The position numbers and the translations under genes are program-made. Source: Cylicocyclus nassatus (lineage: Eukaryota > Nematoda > Chromadorea > Rhabditida > Strongylidae). From it: 64,000 nt of DNA. The notes under the pieces were generated by a model, which did not search any database, had not been told where the DNA came from, and saw only the letters and a program-made list of their open reading frames with translations. The stretch is taken from contig CATQJL010000112.1 of assembly GCA_958299035.1 (NCBI GenBank), positions 86,694,636-86,758,635 of the forward strand, read 5' to 3'. Below are positions 10,801 to 21,530 of the stretch, in pieces. Numbering within the stretch: position 1 is the first letter of the stretch; each line of letters opens with the position of its first letter.

Positions 10801-13800
10801 TGTTCGGATCCTCTTCCGGCAAACCTGCCAAAACAATACTTCTGCGTCGTTTCTCAGTCTCCACATCGGGAGGAATTTTTGTCCTGAGAGCAAGTACCAT
10901 TTTTTCAATAAGGGGGTCGGTGTTTCTTTTGAGGATTGAGGCAATGATTTCCTCTGCCGACAATTCACCAAAATCCCCATCGTGTTGAGTACTGCTGTCG
11001 ATAGAAACAGGTGCAGACTGAGACAGACTACGAGAATCCTTCTTTCTGGATGCACGAGAAGAGGTCGGTTGAGTACTTGACCTCAGCGAGACCGGCATCG
11101 TAACTAATCAATCGAGGACACACGAAACTAAACTATCAGAGAAAAGACGGGATAATGAAAAATGGAAAGGAGCTTGAGAGATGACCAGGGCAAACCGAAG
11201 GCTCTAACACAATAAAAAACCGAATTTTACTCCGAAAATTAACGAAAAAATCAAGAATAATGACGGGCGAGAGAGCGAGCGATGAGGAGGCAACCGCTCA
11301 GCGTCAGCGTTCAGTGACTTTTTTCCAGTAGTAGTCGCTCATTTAAGAGCGTGTCTGTCAAATTAACTCTGCTAACTCAAGAGGTACACGCAACTGTCCC
11401 TTAACTTGCTTTGTGTAATTGCACCATTTTCGCAATTTGGAGTAGGGCGCATTTTGTTGTCAAGTTTGGAGAAAGTTCACCAAGAAATGTAAGAATGAGA
11501 CGTGCGCAAGATAGGGCCAGGTTTGTATCTTCTGTGTCAACAGTTCCAATGCAAATCATCGATATCGGATCACATTAATTCAACTTTAATGACTGCAGCT
11601 CTAGAGCAGTCACATACAAACTGAATGATCACATTTTTAATATTATTGTCCAAAAGATCAGACTTAAACTACATGATGAACAAGTGCTGCGGTTAGTAAA
11701 TGAGTAACTGTGTGTCTTCTGTCATTTGTAAAGAGCGAAGAGAGTCTTGAATAAAATTAAAGAATAAAGTAGATTCAAAAGCAGCGTTCAATCACACAAG
11801 GCAATGTTTTAATGAAGACTGCTGTACAAACCTTGCATGTTCGCACTCCAATGCCGCAGGGCTCTAACTAATCAAAGCGGAGATGAGAACTTAGATTTAA
11901 AATATTTTTGAGCCATCATACAATGCGTTTGACGGGGCCAGCGCCGCCTGGTGCAGTACACACCTGTGCGCGAGTGAAACCGTGCAAGGACCATGCCGCT
12001 GTCCTTGAATTAGCCACTCTTCCTTCTTTCTTAGCTTTTCGCTGTCCTGCTTCCAAATTTCTGAGCTTTCCCTACCTAAAACCCTACTTCGGTGCTCTTC
12101 CTGAGATCTCTCAAAGTATCAGTGCGCGATTTAGAAGACAAAATGGAGGTTTGAGGTGTAAAAGAAGATGTAATTTGAACCAATTCCTTTGAGAATTCTG
12201 AAAAGAGCTGGTGCTCTTCCTCTTTAGAGCTAAAGGTGGATATGTGAGGTGTAATCGTATGTCTTATAGGTTGAGAGAACAGTCTGAGTGAACAGGGCCA
12301 ACGCGCGGTTCACTCAAACCTGGGTGAGTGACTTTTCATACGATGAGCAATTCCGAGGTGCGAGGTGTGAACACCTACGGCGGATTGTCAAGTCTCGCAC
12401 CTCCGCGTCTAGTATACTGTAGGAAGGGGGGGGGGGAAGGGGGACTTTCTATACGAATGCCCTCATATTATCTTTTGGCAAAGATCCAGTGAAAATTGAC
12501 ACCATGCCAGATTTGGGCCTGCTGGCTCCATTCTAAAAAATAAAACATCTAGATTAGTTTTTGCAGTACCGCGAACTTGGATAAGGTGTTTTGCTGTGAA
12601 AAAGAACATCATGATCGTTCTACTCCGAGTTTTTAGTATTTAAATCGACATGAATTCGGTTTTTTGCAAACGTGAACTGATTTGAGTATGATCACTTGCC
12701 TCTCCGACCTTTCAGCATGACCTGGATGCTGCCGTTCCCGTAGGGGATATTGGGTGTATGTCAAGAGGCGCGATTTTTATTGTCAGATGAACACCAAATA
12801 GCATATAAAAAGTGTTTTATGACTTTCTAAAAGTATTCAAATGTTATAAGGAGATGAACTAGTGATTGCATGGGTTTCAATCTTGATACCTTGTAGTCGG
12901 TTCGCTTTGGCCTAACAATCTTTACTATGATACGCTATTTCAAAGCTCTTCGAATTGTTCATCGTTTCTACACTCCTTAACCCCACCACCGCCAGGTAAG
13001 ATTTATACAACAGAAAAATCAAGGTTTGCTTTCTACGCACAGAACCAGTGAATTATTAACTCGAATGATTTGGAGATAATTTCATGTGCTTATTTATGTG
13101 CCTTGCAAATTTCATTGTACAATTTTGACAAAACATTTTATTTTAGTCCATTGTAATCGATAACTGGTCGTATCACCAGCATACTCCTAAAAGGTCAAAA
13201 TGATCAGTGAGCATTCGTATAAAAAGTCCCCCATTCCACCCCTTCCCCCACCCTCACCTAAGCGTAGTGGAGAATCTTACTCATTGCGCGGGTGGAGAGT
13301 TGCGATGTAAGTGTGAGGTAGGTGCGAAGCTAGGTGCGAAGTCCCCGATCGTTTGAAAAGTCCCCCCCCCTCAAACCTAGACGATATACGATTATGCCCG
13401 CTGAAACAGATTCGATATGAATCATGACATCCGAGATCAGCCATCTAAAAAAGGCCTGGATGAAATGAAAGATGTCATGAGAAAAAACGCTCAAAGATTT
13501 GATACCTCCTTCCTCAGCTGCGAAAAAAATCATATCCGGTATCAAGGCAAATCGCATATGAGCACAGAAGCAAGGAAAATGGCAATACGCCGCTACAAAA
13601 AAGGAAAAATTACAAGATAAAGGATAAAGGATTCGGCGTCTTCAACACCCTCCGAGGGCATGCGCCAAACTCACACACTAACTTCATAGTCAAAAAGGCA
13701 ATTGTATGCTGCGGGCCTATTACAGTGATTTGTGAGGGCCAGCCGTTTCCAAGTCAGTGCTTTTATCCTCCCAGATTACTCTGGTACCAATTTACCGGCC

Positions 13801-15191
13801 CCGGAGGGTAGAGGGCTTGGTTTGCCCGGGGGCGGGGATCGAACCTGTGTCCGATCTGGTCATAGCGGCGCCTCGTACCACTACGCCACTCGTCCCCTAA
13901 ATTACAAGATATAATGATAAAAACAAGGCCCACGATATTGTGCGCAGCAGTCCCTGCACGATGGCCTACGGTAACGCTCATGCGTAGATGTGTGACTGCA
14001 CTACGCGGCGCTGGCCCCTTTGAACGCTTTGTAAAATGTTATCACTATAATATTCAGCTATCATGATAATACTTCAAAAATCTAAAAGAATGCAAAAAAA
14101 TATTCTGCACACGACTGATTGTTCACTATTGAGTCTTGTGTTCTGAACATGCCTGTACAGGGCCCGGCACGAGTCGGTTTCTAGCGTTTTTGAAAACGAT
14201 GTCTCCCCTGACTTTCGGAAGTTTTACGAAGTCCCCTTTGACATACCTGCTTAAAAGATGAAAACAAGAAAGATTCATAAGAGTGAAAATCCAAACTGGA
14301 GCTGAATACTACGCATGCACAACTTTGGCATTAGAGCGCGATATTTAACAAAGCGAGAAGAAATGAAGGCAAAAAACAAAGTAAAGGCAATGATATGAAA
14401 ATGTCTTCATGCACAGGGTTAGACTTTTGATCGAGGAATCCGTCCATGCTAAAAAGATCCGAAACTTATATGGAGTGACGAAAATATATGCTCCAGACGA
14501 TCTCAGATCTGGTGGTCGTCTGGAGACGATCTAATTATGGAAAACGTATTACTTCACATAAGTTTTCAGACCTTTTTACATAATTCTTTTGCAAATAATT
14601 TTCTATGTATACAGTTCAGTTTTGGTGTCATATGATTCGGTGTGCGCTGTAAACAAACAATTTGTTTATTTTAGCCTTGCTTTCAAATCGCGCGCACTTT
14701 TCGCCATACACGATAGGGCATGTCAACCGTGTGATAGCCTGTCCGAAAAGCTTATGTTCGACTAAATGGCGCTTCTTCTTGGTGCTGGACCCCTAATCGT
14801 TAAAAACGATATCTTCTTTGCTTTTTGCTCCAAAAACGAAGTCCAGCCTGCTTCCAGACGATCTATGCCGGGTCCTGTGCCTGTAACGCTTTGCTTCTAA
14901 TCGTATTAAGAAATCTCCAAAAAAGGTTCTTTGAGAAACACAGCCTACGGAAGTCCTTGCTTGTGGAAAGAAAACTATACGGAATCTTACATTTATACTT
15001 CCATTCGCTATAATACACAGTCGATCACCCATCGCTGATGCAGCAGAGATAGCCCAAGACGAATCTGATTGTGGCATCTTATTGACAGGAAAGAAATTTC
15101 AAAGCCCGCTGAATTTTTCTTACTACACTTTGACTGGTCGCGAATGTAGCCGATAGACTTGCACTTTGGCCATTGTTGGCGGGCATCAAAC
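4817..15191 (-). CDS. Catalytically substituted cathepsin B-like protein (gene C, probable pseudoenzyme)
   Basis: Eight exons cover the whole mature cathepsin B fold: 15191-15124 (FDAR), 15064-14991 (NSSWA), 6773-6718, 6659-6578 (CNGG), 6450-6300 ([10 protein letters not shown], occluding-loop region), 5246-5119 (NGPVQATF), 5072-4955 and 4893-4817 (ends in TGA). Sizes and phases match gene B exon for exon (68, 74, 56, 82, 151, 128, 118, 77 nt) with no stop or frameshift. However, the catalytic Cys codon is TCT, Ser (15059-15057); the catalytic His is CAG, Gln (5045-5043); and NSWG reads NSRG (4979-4977), with Asn kept. The structural cysteines are retained. A protein lacking both Cys and His should not be proteolytic, so binding, decoy or regulatory roles are possible. 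The intron at 14990-6774 is 8.2 kb and holds a LINE. Signal and propeptide exons were not found upstream. The alternative is a recent pseudogene. Confidence 0.8.
5247..6299. other. Intron of gene C
   Basis: This is the intron between the occluding-loop exon and the NGPVQ exon. On the plus strand 5549-5668 there is an exon-like open stretch after a CCTTTTAG acceptor, ending at TAG. Its apparent intron would be only about 25 bp and no start exon is convincing, so no gene is called. Confidence 0.4.
7355..10535 (-). pseudogene. LINE ORF2: endonuclease / reverse transcriptase, inactivated
   Basis: One reading frame runs from 10535 to 8424 and, once the MITE is discounted, continues in frame from 8221 to 7355. 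The N-terminal part is an apurinic-type endonuclease with [37 protein letters not shown] and SDHSIISF motifs. The reverse transcriptase follows with [28 protein letters not shown] and FADD catalytic motifs, then the C-terminal domain typical of CR1/jockey-type elements. Breaks are a TAA at 9884-9882, a TGA at 8897-8895 where CGA (Arg of an N-Y-R-P-I-like motif) is expected, and the 200-bp insertion just before FADD. A short in-frame duplication repeats NIDVLS near 9918-9949. The start codon is uncertain, since 10535 overlaps ORF1 by 118 nt. Confidence 0.85.
8224..8423. mobile_element. 200-bp MITE inside LINE reverse transcriptase
   Basis: Inverted ends CCCTATTTTCAGGTGT... and ...ACACCTGAAAATAGGG are flanked by TA at 8222-8223 and 8424-8425. 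Removing the insert and one TA restores the LINE frame exactly (I-R-V-Q-M-F-A-D-D). A related copy lies at 54399-54597. It encodes nothing. TA target choice suggests a Tc1/mariner-type transposase acting in trans. Confidence 0.85.
10418..11098 (-). CDS. LINE ORF1 protein (nucleic-acid-binding type)
   Basis: This 226-codon intact frame lies upstream of and overlaps ORF2. The N-terminal third is Ser/Thr-rich and probably disordered. The middle has [13 protein letters not shown] and [18 protein letters not shown], the pattern of ORF1 proteins of nematode CR1-like LINEs that fold as an RRM-like RNA-binding domain. The C-terminal part is basic. ORF1 proteins coat the element's RNA and form a ribonucleoprotein with ORF2. 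Function is assigned from position and motif; the exact family was not confirmed. The Met at 11098 gives the longest frame. Confidence 0.7.
   Translation of the reverse strand: MPVSLRSSTQPTSSRASRKKDSRSLSQSAPVSIDSSTQHDGDFGELSAEEIIASILKRNTDPLIEKMVLALRTKIPPDVETEKRRRSIVLAGLPEEDPNKSVLERKVELEKGVAEVLDVLNVDGWPSEMYRMGKFDGVRPRLVKIVFPSRSHWIQALSNAYRLRHSNFSNIYIRRSMTAGERIQEYELCQQAREKNKGKGVREWVVYKGELRLISKLPKRRISGNL
12250..13395. mobile_element. Probable foldback element
   Basis: A GGGGGACTTTCTATACGAATGC-like segment near 12440-12465 is inverted at about 13205-13235, and AATCGTAT-type ends with G-rich/C-rich runs occur near 12250 and 13390. The arms are imperfect and the boundaries approximate. No coding sequence was recognised. 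Confidence 0.4.
13741..13897 (-). mobile_element. tRNA-derived SINE
   Basis: On the minus strand the sequence has an RNA polymerase III A box (TGGCGTAGTGG, at 13888-13878) and a B box (GGTTCGATCCC, at 13845-13835) at tRNA-like spacing. The 3' side does not pair with the 5' GGGACGA to form an acceptor stem, and unrelated sequence follows, so this is a SINE head rather than a tRNA gene. Ends are approximate. Confidence 0.65.
14149..14884. mobile_element. Possible MITE
   Basis: The left side reads CCTGTACAGGGCCCGGCA; the right side, on the other strand, has ACAGGCACAGGACCCGGCAT. Inside, both sides carry AAAACGAT...CCCC-type sequence. Only the resemblance of the ends supports this call. It sits upstream of nothing coding, in the large intron of gene C. 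Confidence 0.35.
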
Positions 15192-15761
15192 CTAGATTGC
15201 ATAATTAATTATCTGTGTTTATTATCCGGAATACACTCTTTAATTTGAAGCAATTTTAGACATTTCTGATGCTCATTCATCTCTAGCGCATAGATATATG
15301 CCAATTATAGAATCCTACTCGATAAAGAAGTCCAACTTAAAGGAGACTTGAAGTAGTCTTTTGAGTCACCTATTTTTCCTCTGTCAGGCAGCACCGATCA
15401 TGGCGGATGCGTTTTCTGTAAATTTATCTTTACGAATGGAAAATCCAAAATTTAATTTTGCCGAGGCAATTACTGATTTCTTCAACTAAAAACGATTTAG
15501 GCTTTTACCTGCATTTTATATACAATTGGTTCTATGTGAGAGAGTTGCAGCAAAAAAATAAAGTCGTCCAAAGGTAGCGCACCACTGTGGGCCTCCGAAC
15601 GCAGTTTAATCAGTACAGTCAGTACTCGACGTGTCACAAGCTCCATTGCACACTGGCAGCATTTGCTCTCAGAATTCAAACTTGTAAATCCCAGGCGTCA
15701 ACGTTGCTAGCTGCGGATTTTTCAAATTTGAATTAAACAAACAAGACCGCAAAGAACTTCA
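15192..15761. other. 5' flank of gene C visible exons
   Basis: The signal-peptide and propeptide exons expected upstream of 15191 were searched for by their motifs (EEAEKL, GMKHLMD, MLL-type leader) and not found here or further upstream to 32 kb. The acceptor at 15192 is a good splice site, so an upstream exon is expected. Confidence 0.4.
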
Positions 15762-16619
15762 ATGGCAGCGGCTCGGCAGAATGACATCTTTGGGGTACGC
15801 ACGTCTCGGTTCCCCTGAATGAACTAGCAAGGGAAGCTATCTAACTAAGCTCGGCCTTTTGGCAAGAGCATAGACATTCTGAATCAGCTTCTAACGCTGA
15901 TTCCAAATATGCTATTCCTAGCTGCCACGCACTATTTCGAAGCGAGTTATGAGCTTTTTCCTGCGCAAATTTGGCATGCTCATCAACTCACGAGCATCAC
16001 GTCATCATCATTTGAGTGCTGATACACCTGTGTTGAACTTTTTTTTAGTGAGAAAAGATCGGATTTGTACTATTTTCGATACTTCAGCACCTTTTTCTTG
16101 CAGATTTTTATCTACAGGCAGTCTTCTCATGTTCAGTAGTATGCCAATTTTGCGTAGGAAAAATCCCATAACTCGCTTTGGAATGGTGCGTGGCAGCTAG
16201 GAATAGCATTTTTTGAATCAGCGTTAGAAGCTTATTCAGCAAATTTATGCCTTTTACCAAAAGGCCGAGCTCAGTTAGGTAGCTTTCCTTATAAGTCCGA
16301 GGCTGTACTTTGCAGCTTAGAGATATGTCAATAACCGCATTTTCAGACGTGAAAAATGCTATTTGGGCGGACGGAGTAAGCCTGCCCTCTAGAGCGCGAT
16401 TGGCCCGTGAATAGAGATACTGTAGCAATCTTGGCGGCAATTGGATTATTGGCTTCAGCAGCCACTTTCGCGACCCGCCCAATAGCACTTTTCACGTCTG
16501 GGAAAACAAGTTCTTGATTCTTCTTCGAAAACTGCAAAGCATGGTTTCAGACTCAGCTCATCCAAGGGAGTCAAAAACAATGAATATCCTAAAGTTGCCA
16601 TTCCGTCGACTCGCTGCCT
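15762..16619. mobile_element. TTAA-target MITE interrupted by another element
   Basis: The ends match those of the intact copy at 56028-56418: GGCAGCGGCTCGGCAGAATGAC at the left, and at the right an inverted version ending GCTGCCT followed by TTAA (16620-16623). The left target copy has drifted (TTCA). The middle is split by the inverted-repeat element at 15831-16289. Confidence 0.65.
15831..16289. mobile_element. Nested inverted-repeat element
   Basis: GGAAGCTATCTAACTAAGCTCGG at the left and its near inverse at the right flank further inverted segments (GCTGCCACGCAC... near 15920 and 16190). The insert breaks the surrounding MITE, which is continuous in the copy at 56028-56418. No coding capacity was seen. 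Confidence 0.6.
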
Positions 16620-16835
16620 TTAACAGGAATTCGATACATGATGAACATTTTGCAAGCAGAAACTTCCAACATGTTTCTGAATCCAAAAATCCATCTTGAA
16701 ATTGAGTTGCAGGTTGAAATGAAGTTAGACAGACTTTGCGAAAGTAGGTGACTCATTTTCCTATTTATTTGATTCAGAATTTGCTATCCAGGTGGAGCGT
16801 TACTTTGTTACAAACAAGAAGACTGACAACACATA

Positions 16836-17010
16836 CAGGGTGTCACAAAAAATGTGTCTAATGTTTGATTATTAACAACTCTTTTGTGATAAAGTCTTTT
16901 GAGAAACTTTGAATACCATTTTATAAAGCTAGCTTCAACTCAGATTTACAGTATAGAGCGAATCAGCGATCGTGCTTCATTACTGTGGGATTACGGTAGA
17001 AACTTCAGAG
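16836..17010. mobile_element. Mariner-like terminal repeat (CAGGGTGTCACAAAA type)
   Basis: This arm is homologous to the ends of the full element at 36466-37143 and, inverted, to 25385-25550. TA precedes it. It may be a solo end or the left end of an 8.7 kb composite reaching 25550. Confidence 0.5.
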
Positions 17011-17329
17011 AGGGTGTTGAGCCAGAAAGGCCATACATTGTTTCAGAAATGAAACAAAACGGCCTGAAAACTTTCAGACTGGGCTAATTAGAGTTGATGA
17101 TTCTAAATGTGAAGTTCGCAACTTATCATGATGCTTCCTCAAAAAGTTATGCGAGGTAAGCAGTAGCGGCCGTTATTTCGATGTTCCCAAAAAGTGCGGT
17201 TAAACCGGAAAACTTTGCAATCTTGTATATAATTGAGTGTTGAACTCGGCGTTTACAAAAACCTTAGTACACAATTTTTCACATTTTTTAAAAATTTTTG
17301 AAACGGCAGCTTTTTCACAATGACACGTA

Positions 17330-18892
17330 TTAGGTTGTTGCATAAGTTCTTTCCCATTTTTTTGCCTTATGTTTGAGGCAGCTGTTCTAAGAGGATTTCA
17401 TCTCCGATGTGGTATTGTTAGTATCATTAGCGAGTGCTTTTCTTGCGCTTTCTAAGGCATATCAAATTTCAATAAATTTCTTAGTAGGAGATTTCAGGCC
17501 TAAAATCTCTAAGTGGCCGAGGTACTTCTCACCCTAGAAATATGTTCTTGCGAGGAAATCTCCACAGTGCGCCTTTCAATTCAAGCTCTTTCATTGGCTG
17601 CGGAATAAGGGTGTAGGCTAGCATACGCATAAGTTCAGTTTTATGAAGAAAACGTCTTGCTAATAAAATTTATTGTCAAACATTACTTTTCTGTATAGAT
17701 GTTTTACAAGCTATAACTTTCTGTGAATAGAAGTAATCGACGACTTCAAAGTTGGAGGTCTAGCGTAAAGCAAGGGCTAACAAACTCAGGCAATCGCATC
17801 GGACAGTTCGCGGCCTTAAAGCGTGTTACATGGAGCGCCGCGGCCCCTTAAGCTTGAGCTCCGCACGCCGCGGCCCATGTATATTTTACCGGGAACGCCG
17901 CGGCCAAAGTTGAAACTGGGAAATAATTATCGGGAGGGTCGCGGACCAACCAACTCACTCGGCGGGCCGCGGGCCTTATCAAAAGCCGCACTTCTTACAC
18001 ACTGTAGGATAAGGCGCAACCCGCGTGAGGTACGCCGCAGCGATGGGGCTACCCTAAGTGTTCATGAAGCCGGATATCACTGCTCGGATTTGGTCCTGTT
18101 CTGACAGAATCGAGTTCTCATGATCATGAAGTAAACTCCAGCAGTCGGTTGAGTGTTATCGACGACGCTAGATGATTTCGACAGATGAGCTAACAAGTTG
18201 CTCAGTTTGCACTCAAGTCCGTCATTGTGAAGGGCAGACTAAATAGTTCTTCACTCTTCCTAGGTCTTACAAGCATGCTAATCGGGTCAACTATAGGCGC
18301 CTAACGGGCTCTTACAGGATGCGCCGCGGTCACTTATCGGGTCTAATATATGGGTTTACCGGGCAGCTCGCGGCATGGATGATTGGTGGTCGAACAAGCA
18401 CCCGCGAACTTCCCGATACAATTGTTTGAGAAAGACCATCCACCAATTTTTTTCGGCGCTCACGGCAACTGTAAAATTTCCGTAATTTGTAAGTAGGCAT
18501 GCACACATGCGCTGAAGCGGGGTCAAAAAGTGGCCAATTTTTTGTTCGGTCAAAAAATCTCTAGGCAACGCAGACCTTATGGGCTCTTTTATGATGCCAA
18601 ATAATCTGCGAAAAATCCTCTATTTATCCATTGATAGAAAAGATGCCTATCAATTCTCATAAGGGAGCACTGCCATGTCAAATAAGAAAGGTATGAAGAA
18701 AAACGCTGTAAAGTTTTTGAGTTCTTGCTTCTTCCTCAACAAGAATTTCCACAGGTTTCAATATGTGTCTGATAGCCAAGGTATGCTCAAAAAGTACAAA
18801 CGAAGATATTGGGAAAAAGCTGACTTTGAAAGAAGTTATGACATTTTGAAGTCAAAAATTTCAAACCGAACAGAACTTATGCAACAACCTGA
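17330..18892. mobile_element. Degenerate mariner-like element
   Basis: Terminal inverted repeats T(T/C)AGGTTGTTGCATAAGTTCT agree over 20 of 21 positions, and TA flanks both ends (17328-17329 and 18893-18894). No transposase domain is recognisable; a lysine-rich open frame (18675 onward) has unknown meaning. The interior carries the GC-rich CCGCGG cluster. Confidence 0.65.
17832..18370. repeat. Interspersed GCCGCGGCC motif cluster
   Basis: Near-identical GC-rich 9-mers (ACGCCGCGGCC and relatives such as GGTCGCGGACC, GGCCGCGGGCC, CGCCGCGGTC) recur about every 25-35 bp between 17835 and 17990 and again at 18320-18372, in otherwise AT-rich DNA. Confidence 0.55.
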
Positions 18893-18900
18893 TACTTTAA

Positions 18901-19260
18901 AGGCGTCCAGGCAAACCTGGTCATACAGGGTTCTGATGTGGTAAGAAATTTTGGGGCCCTAACTAAGACATTGCTCAAGAGACAGCTCGAATGGTGAACT
19001 CACAATTGAAATCGCCTCCAAACTGGACCCCAGAATCGTAATCGCATGGCTTCATGGCGCTACACACATGGGTCCTCGCGCGGAGTTGATGTGTCGCGCC
19101 ATGAATCCACGCAAATACGATCCCGGGGTCCAGTTTGGAGGTGAATACCTCAACTGTGAGCTCATCGTTTGAGCTGCCGCTTGTTCAGTGTTTTAGTTAG
19201 GGCTCCAAGATTACCCTCCAAGTGAGGTCCCGTAGGCGCAGATTTGCCTGGACGCTGCCT
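18901..19260. mobile_element. TTAA-target MITE (GCGTCCAGGCAAA family)
   Basis: Ends AGGCGTCCAGGCAAACCTGG and ...CAGATTTGCCTGGACGCTGCCT are inverted. TTAA precedes it (18897-18900) and TTAG follows. It begins only a few bases after the mariner-like element. A second copy is at 25008-25376. The TTAA target suggests piggyBac-type transposition. Confidence 0.75.
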
Positions 19261-20501
19261 TTAGAGAGATTGCTTTGCTCAATCGAAAGACATGTTTCGC
19301 ACAGACTTACAGTCTATGTCAATTACGTACTCCCTTTTGCATGGGAGCCATATAACAGGCGGGCGCCACGCAAAGGCTCTGCGTTGCGTTGCGGACTTCA
19401 AATCGATGAGGCCAATTTGAATGCTCGAAACATACGCGCGCGGACGTGGCGCGAAATTCATTGCGTTTACGGGAAAGCGAGCAAGTGATTGACACGGAAT
19501 GTATGTCTTTTCTACCGAGGTAGGATAAGGACCATGCATCAATTTTGCATCAAACTAATGCTTTTAAGCGTAACTTGGTTATTGCCTCCATCAGTGAATA
19601 GGTTCTGGCTTTTTCTGAAAAAAAAAACAAAATTTAGCTTCAGATGAAATACGGCTCGATGCCTTTGGCACACAATTTCAGTTGAAAGAAAAAGAAAGAT
19701 GGGACAAGAGAAAGGAAGTACAGTGAACGCGACCAAATCCGAGTGGTATCTTCTTCGTCGACAAAAATTATATCATTTGTGTTGGAGCGCCTGGATCGTG
19801 GAGATCGTGACTTTGGCGGGAAAAGGGCCCGATTTGACTCCCTTAGCAGGGTATAAATACCGGTGGATAGGGGGGAGCAGGCAGAGCGTGAAGAGAGCGC
19901 TCCAGGGAGTTCAAACGAGCCGTCGAAGAGAGGTGGTAGATAGAAGATAGATAAAAGATAGAAAGCCCTGCTGAGGCCAAATCGGGTCAGAAGGACCCAT
20001 ATTCGCTGTTCAGTGTTCAAGTTGTTCAGGTTGTTCAAGTTATTCTTGTTCATTGTTGCCATAGAGATGAATATCTTTATTTCAACTGTGTCTTTATTGA
20101 TCGATCCGGTTCAAACCGTCAATACCACTAGACCACCCCCCTTTGGGCGCCTACTTGGAATTTCCTAATTAGTCTAAGTAAGCTAGCCAAGCTTCTGGGA
20201 TCTTACAAATCCACTTTCCCGCATTAGAGCCATTTTTCGCCATTTTAGTTTATAAAATAGTCTAAGTAAGCTAAAATAATCAAAAATAATTATAAAATAT
20301 TCAAATTTATAAATCAATCAACTAAGCTCTGCAAATTTTTATTCTTCCATATGCAGATGGCAGTGAGAAATGCAAGGTTAGCATAAGAGCACCTGCAACT
20401 TCTTTCTCAGTGGGATATGTATTTGACGATACAGCTTCCCTACCCTTCATTTACTTTTCCTTCCCCCTCATTCTCCTTTAGTGCTTCCAAAAATTCATAT
20501 A
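19261..20501. other. Intergenic with a possible solo LTR
   Basis: About 19780-20110 holds a TATA-like GTATAAATA at 19849-19857 followed by a purine-rich stretch and CAAGTTGTTCAGG repeats, which could be part of a retrotransposon LTR, but no clean TG...CA ends or target duplications were found. Otherwise nothing is recognised. Confidence 0.3.
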
Positions 20502-21530
20502 TTAGGTGGGTGCAAAAGTTTTGTCAGTTTTTTCAATCCATTGGCAAACACATTAGAATGAAGATGAACAAACATTTCAAAATGTATTCGATGCAGAATT
20601 TTTTTCTCTTTCTAGCCGCTAAACAGTCACTGTGTTTGGTTGCGAGAGTGACGAGATATTTGCTGGAAATTACAACCATTCGTTTTTACCGTGTCCAACT
20701 TTCACTAACTTTCAAAATTTTTGTATGAGATTTCCGAAGGAGCCCTAGTAACCACCAGATACACCAGATAGCCAAAATTTTTTGCCATCTTATGCAATTT
20801 TTTCCTTTTTTCCAGCTGCTTTTTCAGATTTTTACTAGACAATTTTCTAAAAGTCTTGTGTTTTGGAAAAGCGGCAAAACCTGTTGTAGCACCAAACACT
20901 ACAAAACTTACGGAGTACTGAGGTTTCAACACTCGATTATTACCTACCGCTACCATAACAAAGTAAATGAGCGATTTTCGCTTCAAATAATGAAGATTTT
21001 GAAACATAGGTTACGTCAGTGCGCACTCTTGAAATTGAGAAATACTGCGATTTTCCCCACGAATTTCGCCCGTCTCGGCAAAAAAAGACAAGTGTTAGAA
21101 GGAGGAAGAAAAGTTACATCGAATGATGACTGAAGTGCTTAACATTTCATGTTCTACGAAATTGAAATAGGCTGAATGTAAAATTTGGTCACTTCAAAAA
21201 TAAATCGTAGAAATTCTGGAAGACAACCGTAAGGCTACAAAAAATTGCTTTCATTGGCAAAAGGTTTGCCCTATCTGTTGGTTATTAGGGCTCCTCCGTA
21301 AGTCTCATACAAAAATTTTGAAAATTAGCGAAATTTGGACATGGTAAAAACGAGTGGTTGTAACTTCCAGCAAATATCTCGTCACTCTCCCAACGAAACA
21401 CAGTGGGAGTTTAGTAGCTGGAAATAGGAAGAAATTCTGCATCGAATACATCTTGAAGTATTTGTTTATATTCATTTTAGCGTTTGCCGATGGATCGAAA
21501 AAAACTGACAAAACTTTTGCACCAACCTAA
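20502..21530. mobile_element. Mariner-like foldback element (about 1 kb)
   Basis: Inverted ends TTAGGTGGGTGCAAAAGTTT and its complement lie between TA dinucleotides (20500-20501 and 21531-21532). Arms of about 200 bp are inverted copies (for example GCAGAATTT near 20593 and 21437). No transposase is encoded. Confidence 0.75.

Larger units (their letters stand above)
6790..11340 (-). mobile_element. CR1-like non-LTR retrotransposon (LINE)
   Basis: This LINE lies on the minus strand, the same orientation as the host gene, inside the 8.2 kb intron of gene C. ORF1 (11098-10418) is followed by an overlapping ORF2 with endonuclease and reverse transcriptase. After ORF2 a 3' region of about 560 bp ends in a (TAAA)n microsatellite at 6790-6812, a usual type of LINE 3' tail. 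The 5' boundary is a guess. ORF2 has two stop codons and a MITE insertion, so this copy cannot move itself. Confidence 0.85.

Noticed and set aside
13795..13900. tRNA gene
   Set aside because: A and B boxes are present but the acceptor stem does not close, so it was called a SINE.
19640..20062. 140-codon minus-strand open frame with NNLNN repeats
   Set aside because: The repeats come from CAAGTTGTTCAGG words in a possible LTR; no domain or splice support.
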